A DNA stretch of 64,000 bases from Cyclonatronum proteinivorum. Its GTDB lineage: Bacteria; Bacteroidota; Rhodothermia; Balneolales; Cyclonatronaceae. Position 1 is the stretch's first letter, and each line of letters opens with the position of its first letter. The stretch is taken from assembly GCF_003353065.1 (NCBI RefSeq), contig NZ_CP027806.1, forward strand, positions 1,505,353-1,569,352, given 5' to 3'. A program made the position numbers and the translations under genes. Below are positions 29,109 through 38,154 of the stretch, piece after piece. Below the pieces are notes generated by a model. The model was not told where the DNA came from, searched no databases, and worked only from the letters and a program-made list of their open reading frames with translations.

Positions 29109-29338
29109 CTCCGAAAACCAGCCCACAAGCTAACCGGCAGCATCAGCATATAACGCAGGATAGGCACTTGTTTTTGTCTTCGTACAGGATTCTTGAGCTT
29201 GCCGAATGCAAAAGGTCAACAGCAGCTGTATCGCGCCATCATCATCTTCAAAGCGGGCAGCGTCCCTGCAACAGGCAGCATTATTCACATCCGGGATGTG
29301 TGTTGCGGTGCTTCATAATCACTGTTAAGCTGTCCAGA

Positions 29339-30898
29339 CTATTGCTCAGAGACCCATCGTAGGGTAACCATCGCGCCCAGCGTATTCGGATGAACATCGC
29401 CGCGGTCGAACGCGAGTCTGAGTCGTGTTTCGGTTCGGGGTAACAAGGTGTTTGTGCCCATATCAAGCATGAACGACCACTGATCGCGGCGTTCTGTCAG
29501 CAGTTTTTCCCGACCCGATAAATTCGACCTGTGGGTGACTCTGTTGGCCCCGTAATTCCGGCTGTAGGTTGCAAAAAAGCGCCAGTCAAAAGCTTTTCCT
29601 AAAAAGCCTTCGAGCCCGAGATGATGGGCGAAAATTTCGTTATTCACAACCCCGAGAAAATCGCGGTCCGTCAGAAATAAGGGGTTGCCGAGCGTATTGC
29701 CGAAATAAGTCCATCCCCCGCGATATGCCCAGTGGTTGTAGTAGTTGAAGTACTCGTCCCGTGCCCGCTGCGGAAAGCGAAACATATCACTCATAACATC
29801 AAGGTATTCGTAATGAATACTCTTCAGGAAGGGACGGAAGGTGTCATCCGAACTGTGGTAGCCGGGATGAAGCCGGCTTTGCTGTCGCTGTCCTGCGACG
29901 GGAGCGGGGGCTGTTCGCGTTGAACGCCATGAGCGCCTTTCAGGTGGGGGACGAAAGGTAAGCGAAGCACCCCAAAGACCTTCCCAGGGCGTGCCAAAGC
30001 GGGCGTTTGGCGTATCTTCAAGGATAAATTGCCGGCTTACGGAAATAACGTATCGTTCTGTATTGATTTTGAATGCAAAATCATAGGTTCCGAGGTGATT
30101 TTGCGCACTGTTGAGCAGCTGCCCCCCGCCAATAATTTCATTCGAATCAGCTGCCCTTGAAAAAAAGACATCAATAAAAGACCTGAAATTTACGGGAGAA
30201 CTGCCGTGCAGCGGACTTGAGCCGCCCCATTGTGCGAAGTGCTTCAGACCCCCATAAAGCACAAGGGGCGCATCATTACTGAAAATCCGGAGATAAAGAT
30301 GTTTGCGGTGAACCCGTACAAGCCCTTCCACAAAACGGTCATTGAAGTCATTTTGCCAGCCATGACCCAGAGAAGCATCGGCAAAAAGTACCCCGCGGGT
30401 GAAGGGGACAGGCATAAATCCGCGGGTAGCAAAAACGATTTGCGGCAGCGGACGGGTATTTTCAGAAAGATCCATGCTGCCGGTGGATAGCGTCGGGTGA
30501 ATCAGGCCGAAACGCTCCCGCTTTCTGCCGGCCCAAAGGTCAAAAGAGCCGTAACTGAGCTGAACAAAACCTTCAGTAAAGTGCAGCTGTGAGTCCTGTG
30601 AAGCGCGGACAAACAAATCTGCCTGCGCTGTAAGCGTAAGTCCGTTGTTCAGACTGTAGCGGCCGAATCCAAAGAAATTGGACATCGCATTGGCACTGTA
30701 CGGATCTACCTGCCCATGCTGATTGGCATGCAGCCAAAACGGTTGCGTACCGGAAAAACCAGCGCCAGCTCCGGTCTCCCAGCCATACCCAAAACTGAGC
30801 CCCTGCGGATATGAACCGGTCTGTGCCTGAACGTCATGCAGGCAAGCTGTTGTGAAGAACACAAAAAAAAGGACGAAAGCAATGCGGCGTGTAAGCAC
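29339..30898 (-). CDS. Wzi-like capsule assembly outer-membrane protein
   Basis: A 519-residue outer-membrane beta-barrel protein with a signal peptide (cleavage near VQAQ, residue about 26). The body contains alternating aromatic strands and the family features of Bacteroidota Wzi-like proteins: GYGWETGAGAGFSGTQPFWLHANQHG, FDLWAGRKRERFG, FARTRG-like and GGLKHFAQWGG. Wzi anchors capsular polysaccharide to the outer surface. No capsule export cluster is adjacent, so its role here is inferred from the family only. The start codon is GTG with no ATG nearby. It converges on the glycosyltransferase-like gene. Confidence 0.8.
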   Translation of the reverse strand: MLTRRIAFVLFFVFFTTACLHDVQAQTGSYPQGLSFGYGWETGAGAGFSGTQPFWLHANQHGQVDPYSANAMSNFFGFGRYSLNNGLTLTAQADLFVRASQDSQLHFTEGFVQLSYGSFDLWAGRKRERFGLIHPTLSTGSMDLSENTRPLPQIVFATRGFMPVPFTRGVLFADASLGHGWQNDFNDRFVEGLVRVHRKHLYLRIFSNDAPLVLYGGLKHFAQWGGSSPLHGSSPVNFRSFIDVFFSRAADSNEIIGGGQLLNSAQNHLGTYDFAFKINTERYVISVSRQFILEDTPNARFGTPWEGLWGASLTFRPPPERRSWRSTRTAPAPVAGQRQQSRLHPGYHSSDDTFRPFLKSIHYEYLDVMSDMFRFPQRARDEYFNYYNHWAYRGGWTYFGNTLGNPLFLTDRDFLGVVNNEIFAHHLGLEGFLGKAFDWRFFATYSRNYGANRVTHRSNLSGREKLLTERRDQWSFMLDMGTNTLLPRTETRLRLAFDRGDVHPNTLGAMVTLRWVSEQ

Positions 30899-31229
30899 GA
30901 TAATAGATTTGGTGTGGAGCGCTTAAAACAGGTTCATATAAGATTTGGATTTGGCAGCACCGAAAGATACCATTCGTATCCTAATGATACGCATCCTAAA
31001 ATGTGATACAGCTAAACCATGCAATTGCGCAGGATAAGCACCGGAGCATAATTTTGTGCCTTAGACAGACTCCGGCTAAAGAAGTAAAACAGAACCGGGT
31101 TTCCTGCATGAGTCTGTACCGCGGGATCTTTCCGGTTGGACTGGAATAAAATCGGTCTGGTTTTCTTATTTTCAGCCTTCAAAATAATGATATGATGAGC
31201 TTTCCTTAAACATAATCCGAACGTATTAC
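30899..31229. other. Divergent intergenic region between wzi-like and DUF805 genes
   Basis: 331 bp without an open frame. The direct repeat CGTATCCTAATGATA / CGCATCCTAAAATGTGATA at 30973-31010 is the only pattern noticed; it could be part of a promoter or operator. Confidence 0.35.
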
Positions 31230-31649
31230 ATGAAATGGTATTTCAAAGCGCTGAATCGCTACACTGATTTTAGCGGGCGATCCCGAAGAAGGGAATTCTG
31301 GCTTTTCTGGCTTTTTAACGTGCTGATATTCTTTGTGATAACTTCTTTGGGTACATGGTTCGGTGTCGAAACCGATGAAGTATTCTTCTACGGTACTCTA
31401 TACAACTTTGCTGTTTTAGTTCCGTCTTTAGCAGTTACGGTGCGGCGTATGCATGACTCCAACCGTTCGGGCTGGTGGATTCTTGTGATTATACTGCCGG
31501 CTTTCGGTCTCTTTGCGTTGCTTTATTTCTTATTGGTTGACGGCACGCCCGGCGATAACTACTACGGCCCGGATCCCAAAGCCGAAACAAACATCGGTTC
31601 TGCAGCTTTGCCCAGGGATGAAGATTTTTGGAAGCGTGACACTCACTAA
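31230..31649 (+). CDS. DUF805 family membrane protein
   Basis: A 139-residue inner-membrane protein. It has the DUF805 signature: a cytoplasmic start WYFKALNRYTDFSGRSRRREFWLF, three TM segments (about 26-45, 55-75, 82-105), the VRRMHDSNRSGWWIL motif between TM2 and TM3, and a polar tail with DGTPGDNYYGPDPK. The function of the family is unknown; it is widespread in bacteria. It is monocistronic here, convergent with the TonB-dependent receptor gene 119 bp away. Confidence 0.85.
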   Translation: MKWYFKALNRYTDFSGRSRRREFWLFWLFNVLIFFVITSLGTWFGVETDEVFFYGTLYNFAVLVPSLAVTVRRMHDSNRSGWWILVIILPAFGLFALLYFLLVDGTPGDNYYGPDPKAETNIGSAALPRDEDFWKRDTH

Positions 31650-31768
31650 GCCCGGCCGTACTTCAAAATGTGTTTCGTGTCAAAACCGACAATCATTAAC
31701 GAAGTAAACGAACCAGCAAGCACACTCAAAACAACTGGCTTGGATTATGGCTTATCGTATTGATATAA

Positions 31769-33757
31769 TTATCGAAGCGTAAAGGAAAGACCGCTGCGTA
31801 TCCAGCGCCCGGGCTGTGGCACATTGGCAATATCATTATAGGAAACGTCGAGCGCGTTGGAAGCTTCTGCAAACAGGGTGAAGTTTCCGAAGCGTGCAAA
31901 AACGTGCAGGTCAGTCATGAAGAAAGGCTCAAATGGCTTGCTTTCGGTAAATGCGCCGTTTTCAAAGAGCATAAACTCACCTGCGCGCTGCTGCCAGCTG
32001 ATATTAAGCACGAATCCGCCGTTTGAGGTTAGCGGGTGCCGCAGGGTCATGGCAACTTTGTGCTGCAAAAAATCAAGGGCGTAATTCGAGATAAATGCTC
32101 CGCTGCGCCGCCCGGCGTCGATGAATGCATAGCTAAGCTTCAGGCTGCGGTGTACGCCGGTACCTGTACCGCTAAGCGGCGTGAGCGCAGCCGGCAGATA
32201 CCATGTAAGGCTGTGTTCCATTCCGCTAATGGTTACTTCGGTAAGGTTTTCGCTGCGCCAGCTGTCTTCGCCCGGGCGTCGTGTCCAGTCGATGATATTG
32301 GTTCCCCAGCGCCGGAAAAAGGCAGATTCCCAAAATACAGGTCCGCTTCCTGCCATGAAGCCGGTTTCAGCAGAGATGGCCCGCTCGGGCTGTAAATCGG
32401 GGTTTCCTAAATTATTAGGACCTTCATAAAACAGGTCGGTGAAGGTTGGATGCCGGAGGGTACGGTTCAGGCTGCCATATATTCGAAGACGTTCGCTGAG
32501 CTGCACACCCGCGTCAATGCCGGGAAAAAAGGTGACATCCTGCGCAAGGTCGGAATTGTAGTATAAAAGCCCGCCCCCCGAAAGGGAGAAAGGACCGTAG
32601 GTAAAACTGTGCTCAGCCATTAAGCTAAGCCCCGTACGGCCGTAGGCCTTCGTGAAAAAGGCTTCTGAAGCACCGGGTACGGCCCGTGGCTCTGACAGGG
32701 GATCGCCCAGTACATTACTCCAGATGTGCTCGTACCGGTACGCAAGGCCGGCAGACGAACTGCCAAAACGGCTAAGGTGCGTCCAGTTCAGCGTCGCGCC
32801 AAGAATATCTGACTGATGGTAGTTGTGCCCGCTGTACCAGGCCGGTGCTTCATTCCGAAAAAGCTCAAAGCGGTCGCTGTGCCTGCGCCAGTAAACCGTC
32901 GGGGTAAGACGAAGCGCACCATCCGGTTGCCAGCTGAGCGCCGCAAAAAAGGTTTGGGTTTGTTCAAACTGATCCGGAAATACCGGAGTATAAAAGCTGT
33001 TTGCCCCGAATGCCCGCCCATTGAAGCCCGCCTGCAGGCTTGCTTCTCCGCCGGCCGCGGGATGTTTGATGTGGTAGAACAGGCTGCCGTTCCGAAAATC
33101 GGTATTTTCAATATACCCGCTGCTTCTTATCCCGCCCATCGAAAAATGGTGCCGCGCCATCCCGGTTTCAAAGCCTGCGGAAAGGCCTGCGTTTGCGAAG
33201 CCGTGCTGACCCGCTGATCCCGAAACCTGCAGGTGTTCGGTTCCCGGCTCCCGCGTGATGATGTTGATAGCCCCGTTGAAGGCATTGGGGCCGAAAATCC
33301 GCGCACCAGCACCGTGCAATACTTCTATGCGCTCAATGCTGCTGATATCAACCGGTAAATTCAGGTTGTGATGGCCGGTCTGCGGATCTGTCAGGTTCAC
33401 GCCGTTCAGCAGCACGAGGGTCTGATCAAAGGTGCCGCCGCGGATGATGATATCGCTTTGCATCCCAAAACTTCCCCGGCTCCGTACATCAACACCACGT
33501 ACGAGGCTTAAAAGGGCGCTCATATCCTGCGCGCCGCTTTGTTCAATTTCCTGACGACTGACAACCTGAACGGAGCGCCGCAGCTCCGAAAACCGCAGCG
33601 GCGCCCGCTGTGCACTTACAATGACACGGTTGAGCTCAAGCTGCAGGAGCGAGTCGGCTTCTGCTGAAGCGGTAGCCTGAGCATTTACCTGTGCTGGTGT
33701 AAGGAAGAGAATCAAAATCATCCAAAAGGAAATCAAAAGAACAGATATGAAGCGCAT
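31769..33757 (-). CDS. TonB-dependent outer-membrane receptor
   Basis: A 662-residue active-transport barrel. The signal peptide ends near VNAQA (residue about 27). The plug domain (about 45-160) has RRSVQVVSRQEIEQSGAQDMSALLSLVRGVDVRSRG, IIIRGGTFDQTLVLLNGVNLTDPQTG and GPNAFNGAINIIT. A 22-strand barrel follows, ending in an aromatic C-terminal strand (SGLSFTLR). The size is BtuB/FhuA-like and no SusD partner is present, so small metal complexes or vitamins are likelier substrates than glycans (inference). I looked for a cobalamin riboswitch upstream (33758-33965, minus strand) and saw none. Confidence 0.88.
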   Translation of the reverse strand: MRFISVLLISFWMILILFLTPAQVNAQATASAEADSLLQLELNRVIVSAQRAPLRFSELRRSVQVVSRQEIEQSGAQDMSALLSLVRGVDVRSRGSFGMQSDIIIRGGTFDQTLVLLNGVNLTDPQTGHHNLNLPVDISSIERIEVLHGAGARIFGPNAFNGAINIITREPGTEHLQVSGSAGQHGFANAGLSAGFETGMARHHFSMGGIRSSGYIENTDFRNGSLFYHIKHPAAGGEASLQAGFNGRAFGANSFYTPVFPDQFEQTQTFFAALSWQPDGALRLTPTVYWRRHSDRFELFRNEAPAWYSGHNYHQSDILGATLNWTHLSRFGSSSAGLAYRYEHIWSNVLGDPLSEPRAVPGASEAFFTKAYGRTGLSLMAEHSFTYGPFSLSGGGLLYYNSDLAQDVTFFPGIDAGVQLSERLRIYGSLNRTLRHPTFTDLFYEGPNNLGNPDLQPERAISAETGFMAGSGPVFWESAFFRRWGTNIIDWTRRPGEDSWRSENLTEVTISGMEHSLTWYLPAALTPLSGTGTGVHRSLKLSYAFIDAGRRSGAFISNYALDFLQHKVAMTLRHPLTSNGGFVLNISWQQRAGEFMLFENGAFTESKPFEPFFMTDLHVFARFGNFTLFAEASNALDVSYNDIANVPQPGRWIRSGLSFTLR

Positions 33758-33965
33758 GAACAGCGAAAGTTAGGGAAAGGGTGAAAAGCAGGTTAAGGCT
33801 AAGTCAGCCGAAAGATGACTTCGACATGCGACAGGCAAAAATAGGAACCGGTTAGCAAATCTGTGTGAAAATTTTTTACCAGCGCACGCTGCCAATTACA
33901 AGGTGATTTCTGTTTCGCTAACCCCGCATTTTGGCTGAAGCTTTGCCCCTTAAAGCAAAATAAAA

Positions 33966-34007
33966 ATGCCATCCCCAACAGTTTTCTTTGACAGTAGGAG
34001 ATGGCAT
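33966..34007 (-). terminator. Terminator-like hairpin downstream of the small-peptide gene
   Basis: On the minus strand ATGCCATC (34007-34000) pairs with GATGGCAT (33973-33966), with further partial pairing inside (ACTGT/ACTGT region), followed by TTTTATTTT. It would end transcripts coming from the S9 peptidase / 40-codon gene side. The MITE copy at 34067-34292 lies between those genes and this hairpin. Confidence 0.7.
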
Positions 34008-34066
34008 AGTATGGGTTGCCTTCAAATCGGACTATCCGGAGGAGAAACAGATTTACCTGTTGCTAA

Positions 34067-34292
34067 CCCGCATTATTCACATTTAAACTGAATTTATTTG
34101 CTAAATGTAAGTTTAAATTTGGCTTAGTGAAAAACACCGGTAGCCCGAATTTAAGTGTGGTGTGAAGACTGCGAAATTTCCCCGCTGGCTACGTTGAAGC
34201 TGAAAACTCATGCTCAGGGTACTTAGGTACCCCTCCGCTGAGTTTTCAGCTTCGCCTTGCCAGCAAGAAAATTTCTTGGTGAATAATGCGGG
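34067..34292. mobile_element. MITE-like element, copy A (226 bp, 14-bp inverted termini, CTAA duplication)
   Basis: Terminal inverted repeats CCCGCATTATTCAC (34067-34080) and GTGAATAATGCGGG (34279-34292) are perfect. CTAA directly flanks both ends (34063-34066 and 34293-34296), a 4-bp target duplication. No coding frame is present. The interior holds a nested palindrome: GCTGAAAACTCA (34199-34210) pairs with TGAGTTTTCAGC (34239-34250), and GGGTAC with GTACCC inside it. Related copies are at 43495-43750 and 52434-52621. Confidence 0.9.
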
Positions 34293-34415
34293 CTAAACCG
34301 GTGGCGGTGGTGGCGGGGGTGGAATCGGTACGGAGAGAGGCGACATAAGCGCGACGGAAACATCCGAATCAAATGTGGTTACCCGCAATCCCGGTTTTTG
34401 ATAGGACTCTTTCAT
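34293..34415 (-). CDS. 40-residue 'Y-x-KP' peptide ending in a polyproline run
   Basis: A complete small frame from the ATG at 34415 to the TAG at 34293-34295 encodes MKESYQKPGLRVTTFD..., then SVALMSP and a tail of I, eight Pro and V. The N-terminal pattern MK-x2-Y-x-KP-x-L-x-V resembles numerous very short Bacteroidota proteins of unknown function that start MKKxYxKPxLxV (recalled from knowledge, not searched). It lies 88 bp downstream of the S9 peptidase gene on the same strand. Its stop codon lies within the CTAA target duplication of the MITE, so the insertion did not change the coding end. A role as a structural, signalling or modified peptide cannot be told from sequence. Confidence 0.55.
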   Translation of the reverse strand: MKESYQKPGLRVTTFDSDVSVALMSPLSVPIPPPPPPPPV

Positions 34416-34503
34416 ATAGTCAGCTTTTTGTTAAAATTAACACCCTTCCGGATGATACCAATACGTTTCTGATTTTGCTACAATATGGCGGACCTGAAGC
34501 TAT

Positions 34504-36639
34504 TTATTTCAGGTATTTATCCAGCCAGCTGTAGAACTCGCGGTGCCAGAGCAGGCTGTTCTGCGGGGTGAGAATCCAGTGGTTTTCGGTGGGGAAGAGC
34601 ACCATGCGGCTGTCGATGCCGAGGCGCTGTGCCGCGGTGAAGGCCTGAAAGCTTTCAGTGACCGGCACCCGGAAATCGAGTTCGCCGTGAATGATGAGGA
34701 TGGGTGTATCCCAGTTTTGGACGAAGAGGTGGGGCGAGTGCGCGTCGTAGCTCACCGGGCGCGGCTCTTCCCAGTAGGAGCCGCCGAGGTCGAAGTTTAC
34801 GAAAAACATTTCCTCGGTGGTGCCATACATGGCCTCGAGGTGGAACACCCCGGCATGGGAAATGAAGGCGCTGAAGCGGCCTTCGTGGTTGCCGGCCATC
34901 CAGAAGACGGAGTAGCCGCCGAAGCTTGCGCCTACGGCACCGAGGCGGTTTTCATCGACCCAGGGTTCTTCTTTGACGTTATCGATGGCGCTGAACAAAT
35001 CCTGCATGGCCTGTCCGCCCCAGTCGCCGCTGATTTGGCGGTTCCATTCTTCGCCGAAGGAGGGAAGTCCGCGGCGGTTCGGGGCGACAACAACGTAGCC
35101 GGCGTTGGCCATCACCTGGAAATTCCAGCGATAGGAGAAGAATTGTGAGACGGTGCCCTGCGGGCCGCCCTGTGCGTAGAGAAGGGCCGGGTACTGCTGC
35201 GATTCATCGAAATTCGGGGGGAGGATGACCCAGACGAGCATTTGTTTGCCGTCCGTGGTTTCGACCCAGCGTTGGGTGACCTCGCCCAGGGTGAGGCTGC
35301 CCATCAGCTCGTCGTTGATGTGGGTGAACCGGTCCATGGCGCCGTCTTCGGCGGCAACGAGGTAGAGCTCGACCGGCGAGGACATGGACATGACGCCCGC
35401 AACGAGCACCGGGTTGCCGTCGGTATCGAGCCCTTCTTCGAAGCCGGTTACATCGTGGATGCCGTCGGTGAGCTGCCGTACCGGCGGGAACATGGAGCGG
35501 GCAAGCATGTTCAGCTCGAAAATCTGCACGGTCGCTTCGATGCCGCTTGTGATGTAAATCCGGCTGCCGTCGCGGCTGAAGCGCGCAGCGTTCATGTTGC
35601 CGTCAAAGCCGGTGCTGAGCTCGCGGGTGTTGCCGGTTTCCAGGTGCAGCTCCATGAGACGGTAGCGGTCGCTCTCGTACATGGGGGTGACCATCTGATT
35701 CCAGATCATGGTGTTGCCGTCGGGGCTGAAGGCAGGGTAAAAATCGTAGCCGGGGTTGGGGGCAGTGAGGTTGCGTGTTTCGCCGGTGCGCAGGTTGTAG
35801 AGGTAGATGTCGGAATCGGTGCTGTAGGCGTACTCGGTGCGGTCCATTTTTTTGGAGGTGTAGGCGATCAGCTCACCGGAGGGATGCCAGGCAATTTGTG
35901 AGGAGCCGCCGAAGGGCTTGAGCGGGGTGTCGTAGGGCTGACCGGCCATGATGTTGAGCGGCTCGCCGGTGAGTGCGCCGTCGGCATAGGGCGCAATATG
36001 CAGGTGACGGTAGGTGCCGTCGTGCCAGCTATCCCAGTGGCGGTACATGAGGTTGTCGATGATGCGGACATTCGCGAGCGGGTACTCGGGGTAGAGGTCG
36101 AGGGAGGTGGGATCAACGCGCACATTCCGCACAAAGGAGAGGTGCCGGCCATCGGGGCTGTACTGCACGAACATCACGCCGCCTTCGATGTCGGTCACCT
36201 GACTGAGGTAGGTGCCGTCGGGGTCCATTTCGTGGAACTGACCGCCGCGCATGAAGCCGATGCGGTCGCCGGACGGATGCCAGACCGGCGCAGAGGCCGA
36301 AGCACCGGTAGTAAGCTGCATGATAATGCCGGAACCGATATCACGCCGGTAGATGTGGGTGGACGACGAATTCTCGTCAACCGACATATAGGTGATGGTG
36401 AACAGCACAGAGCGGCCATCGGGCGACACAACGGGATTTCCAACGCGCCCGAGCTCCATCATGAGCTCCGGGGAGAGTCCGCTGCGGGTATCAGTATCCT
36501 GGATCGTGTTTGCTGTAGCTTGACAGCCGGGAAAGAGGATGAAGGCGAGAAGGATGGTCAAACCGGTTATGATCGTTTTTGGAAACGATACTTCGTTATA
36601 ACGAAATGGTAAAATGGGTGCTGGGTACAGTTTCATCAT
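34504..36639 (-). CDS. S9 family prolyl oligopeptidase-like lipoprotein peptidase
   Basis: About 711 residues. A hydrophobic segment ending in the lipobox LFPGC suggests a lipid-anchored periplasmic protein. The N-terminal two-thirds form a TolB/WD40-like beta-propeller (repeats such as [39 protein letters not shown]). The C-terminal alpha/beta hydrolase has the nucleophile in [11 protein letters not shown], an Asp in HGELDFRVP and a His in TENHWI. It should remove dipeptides or acyl-amino acids from peptides. I use the ATG at 36639 (MMKLY); the frame extends to a TTG at 36675. It is one of three large peptidases in this 9-kb stretch. Confidence 0.88.
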   Translation of the reverse strand: MMKLYPAPILPFRYNEVSFPKTIITGLTILLAFILFPGCQATANTIQDTDTRSGLSPELMMELGRVGNPVVSPDGRSVLFTITYMSVDENSSSTHIYRRDIGSGIIMQLTTGASASAPVWHPSGDRIGFMRGGQFHEMDPDGTYLSQVTDIEGGVMFVQYSPDGRHLSFVRNVRVDPTSLDLYPEYPLANVRIIDNLMYRHWDSWHDGTYRHLHIAPYADGALTGEPLNIMAGQPYDTPLKPFGGSSQIAWHPSGELIAYTSKKMDRTEYAYSTDSDIYLYNLRTGETRNLTAPNPGYDFYPAFSPDGNTMIWNQMVTPMYESDRYRLMELHLETGNTRELSTGFDGNMNAARFSRDGSRIYITSGIEATVQIFELNMLARSMFPPVRQLTDGIHDVTGFEEGLDTDGNPVLVAGVMSMSSPVELYLVAAEDGAMDRFTHINDELMGSLTLGEVTQRWVETTDGKQMLVWVILPPNFDESQQYPALLYAQGGPQGTVSQFFSYRWNFQVMANAGYVVVAPNRRGLPSFGEEWNRQISGDWGGQAMQDLFSAIDNVKEEPWVDENRLGAVGASFGGYSVFWMAGNHEGRFSAFISHAGVFHLEAMYGTTEEMFFVNFDLGGSYWEEPRPVSYDAHSPHLFVQNWDTPILIIHGELDFRVPVTESFQAFTAAQRLGIDSRMVLFPTENHWILTPQNSLLWHREFYSWLDKYLK

Positions 36640-36798
36640 GGAGATCTGTTTGTGGGAGGGATAAGGAATTGGCAATAGGTAATAATAATGCTATGCTGCC
36701 AAAAAAGCGTCAGCGGGATTTGCGCTAATTTTTTACTCCGTTTTCCTTGTAAATATGCTTTTGTATTGCCAAATCAACAATATCTACCAGCTTAGAAA

Positions 36799-36892
36799 CC
36801 CAAAAAAGCAAGGGACTCAAATTATGATTTGGGAGCGCTGATCTGCCACGAAAGACCGTGATGCTCACGGAGTTTCCCCCACAAAAAAATAA
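36799..36892 (-). repeat. Dispersed 3'-end element, copy 4
   Basis: On the minus strand the blocks are TTTTTTTGTGGGGGAAACT, CGTGAGCATCACGG, TCCCAAATCATAATTTGAGT, CCCTTGCTTTTTTGGG. It is nearly identical to copy 2 over about 65 bp. It lies beyond the terminator of the minus-strand DUF4097-like gene, in that gene's orientation, and upstream of the S9 peptidase gene. Confidence 0.8.
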
Positions 36893-36947
36893 ACTAAGAA
36901 ATGGCTGTGCGTTATGTTCAGGCCGACCTGCAGCGGGTTACGGAAAC

Positions 36948-36978
36948 AAAAAAAGGGAATGCGGTTGATCGCATTCCC
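36948..36978 (-). terminator. Terminator of the DUF4097-like gene
   Basis: GGGAATGCG (36955-36963) and CGCATTCCC (36970-36978) form a perfect 9-bp stem, followed on the minus strand by a T-run complementary to 36948-36954. Confidence 0.92.
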
Positions 36979-37001
36979 GGAGTATGGAGCGGTTTTGGGG
37001 A

Positions 37002-37979
37002 TTATTCGAAGGTCAGGGTTGCGCGTCCGCCGGAGGTGCGCAGCTCTACTTTTGTTGCGCCCTTGCCGAACGTGCCGCTGACGCTGTTGCGGTTGACATT
37101 GCTGTTCTGCATAACGCTGTGGAGGTTGCCCTGAAGGTTCGCACTGCTGCCGCGCAGGCTCAGCTCAAGGCCGGGGCTGTCGGCTGCCGTGAGGGTGGCC
37201 GGCAGGTTGAGGCTCACATTGCCGCCGCTGGTGCGCAGGTTGAGGATTTCGCCGGGTTCGCGGACCGAAGCGGTGATGTTGCCCCCGGAGGTTTGCGCTT
37301 CAACGGAGCCGTTCACGTCGCGGATGTTGATGTTTCCGCCGGATGTACGCACGTTGAGGCGGCCATTGCTGTCGTTGAGGGTAATGCGTCCGCCGGAGGT
37401 GCGGGCGTCGAGCTCACCGCTGACTCCGGTAATCTGAATGTTCCCGCCGCTCGTTTGTGCGCGGATGGTGCCGCTGGTTTGCGTGAGGGTGATGTTTCCG
37501 CCGCTGGTACGCAACTGGTGTCCGCCGTCAAAGCCGTTGAGCGAAATGTTGCCTCCTGAGGTTCTGCCGTTTGTGCTGCTTGCTGAGGGGGCAAGAATGT
37601 GGTAGGAAATGCTGACATTGGCGGATGATGAGCGACCGAAAAATGAGAAGCCCGAGCTGTTTCTGCGCTGGGCTTCGACCGAAATCTGATTGTCGCTCTC
37701 GTTGAAAATGAGCTCAGCATAGCTGTCAAGCTCGTCGGCGCTGAGGTATGCTCGTCCCTTTCGGGCGATGACATGTATGACGACTTCATCGCGGTTGTGT
37801 GTTTCAAAGGTGATGTTGCCGCCCGAAGTAGCCGCACTGAGCTGCGGACTGCTGCCGGTTCGGAAGGTTTGGGTGAGGGTTGTGTTATCCGGCTGCGCAT
37901 GCACATAGGCAGGGAGTGGCAAAAGAAGGAGGGCGAAAACGGAAAACAGAAGCGTGCATTTGGCTTTCATGGAAGACAT
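37002..37979 (-). CDS. Secreted DUF4097-like beta-solenoid protein with 18-residue TSGG repeat
   Basis: A 325-residue exported protein; the signal peptide ends near VHAQ (residue about 29). From about residue 138 the motif TSGGNI recurs with an exact 18-residue spacing five times, then once at 20. In total there are nine TSGG motifs, including one near the mature N-terminus and one at the extreme C-terminus (TSGGRATLTFE). This is typical of DUF4097/DUF2807-type right-handed beta-helices, here more regular than usual. The family is of unknown function and is thought to be adhesin-like or a companion of signalling proteins. Two ATG codons (37979, 37970) could start it. The gene is monocistronic with its own terminator. 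Confidence 0.8.
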   Translation of the reverse strand: MSSMKAKCTLLFSVFALLLLPLPAYVHAQPDNTTLTQTFRTGSSPQLSAATSGGNITFETHNRDEVVIHVIARKGRAYLSADELDSYAELIFNESDNQISVEAQRRNSSGFSFFGRSSSANVSISYHILAPSASSTNGRTSGGNISLNGFDGGHQLRTSGGNITLTQTSGTIRAQTSGGNIQITGVSGELDARTSGGRITLNDSNGRLNVRTSGGNINIRDVNGSVEAQTSGGNITASVREPGEILNLRTSGGNVSLNLPATLTAADSPGLELSLRGSSANLQGNLHSVMQNSNVNRNSVSGTFGKGATKVELRTSGGRATLTFE

Positions 37980-38154
37980 CAGGTTTAGTTTGAAGGAATA
38001 CAGGAACTAACTGGAGTTCGCATTTTACGCAGGTTTTTTTGGAAATGTTGGAGTAGGACGGACTTATTTTTCAGAGGTCAAAACGGGGCCTGACTGAACC
38101 TTGAGAAGCCCATGCCGGTTTGGAAGTCATCATCAAAAAACAAAAAAAGTACGC

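Noticed and set aside
29280-29300. GCATTATTCACA resembling the MITE terminus
   Set aside because: The full CCCG start and a second end are missing and no interior similarity is present, so it is probably chance.
33758-33965. Cobalamin or other riboswitch upstream of the TonB-dependent receptor
   Set aside because: No conserved GCCACTG or AGTCAGGA-type motif was seen on the minus strand.
34543-36612. Three plus-strand frames of 200-220 codons opposite the S9 peptidase
   Set aside because: They are shadows; the minus-strand gene has catalytic and propeller motifs.
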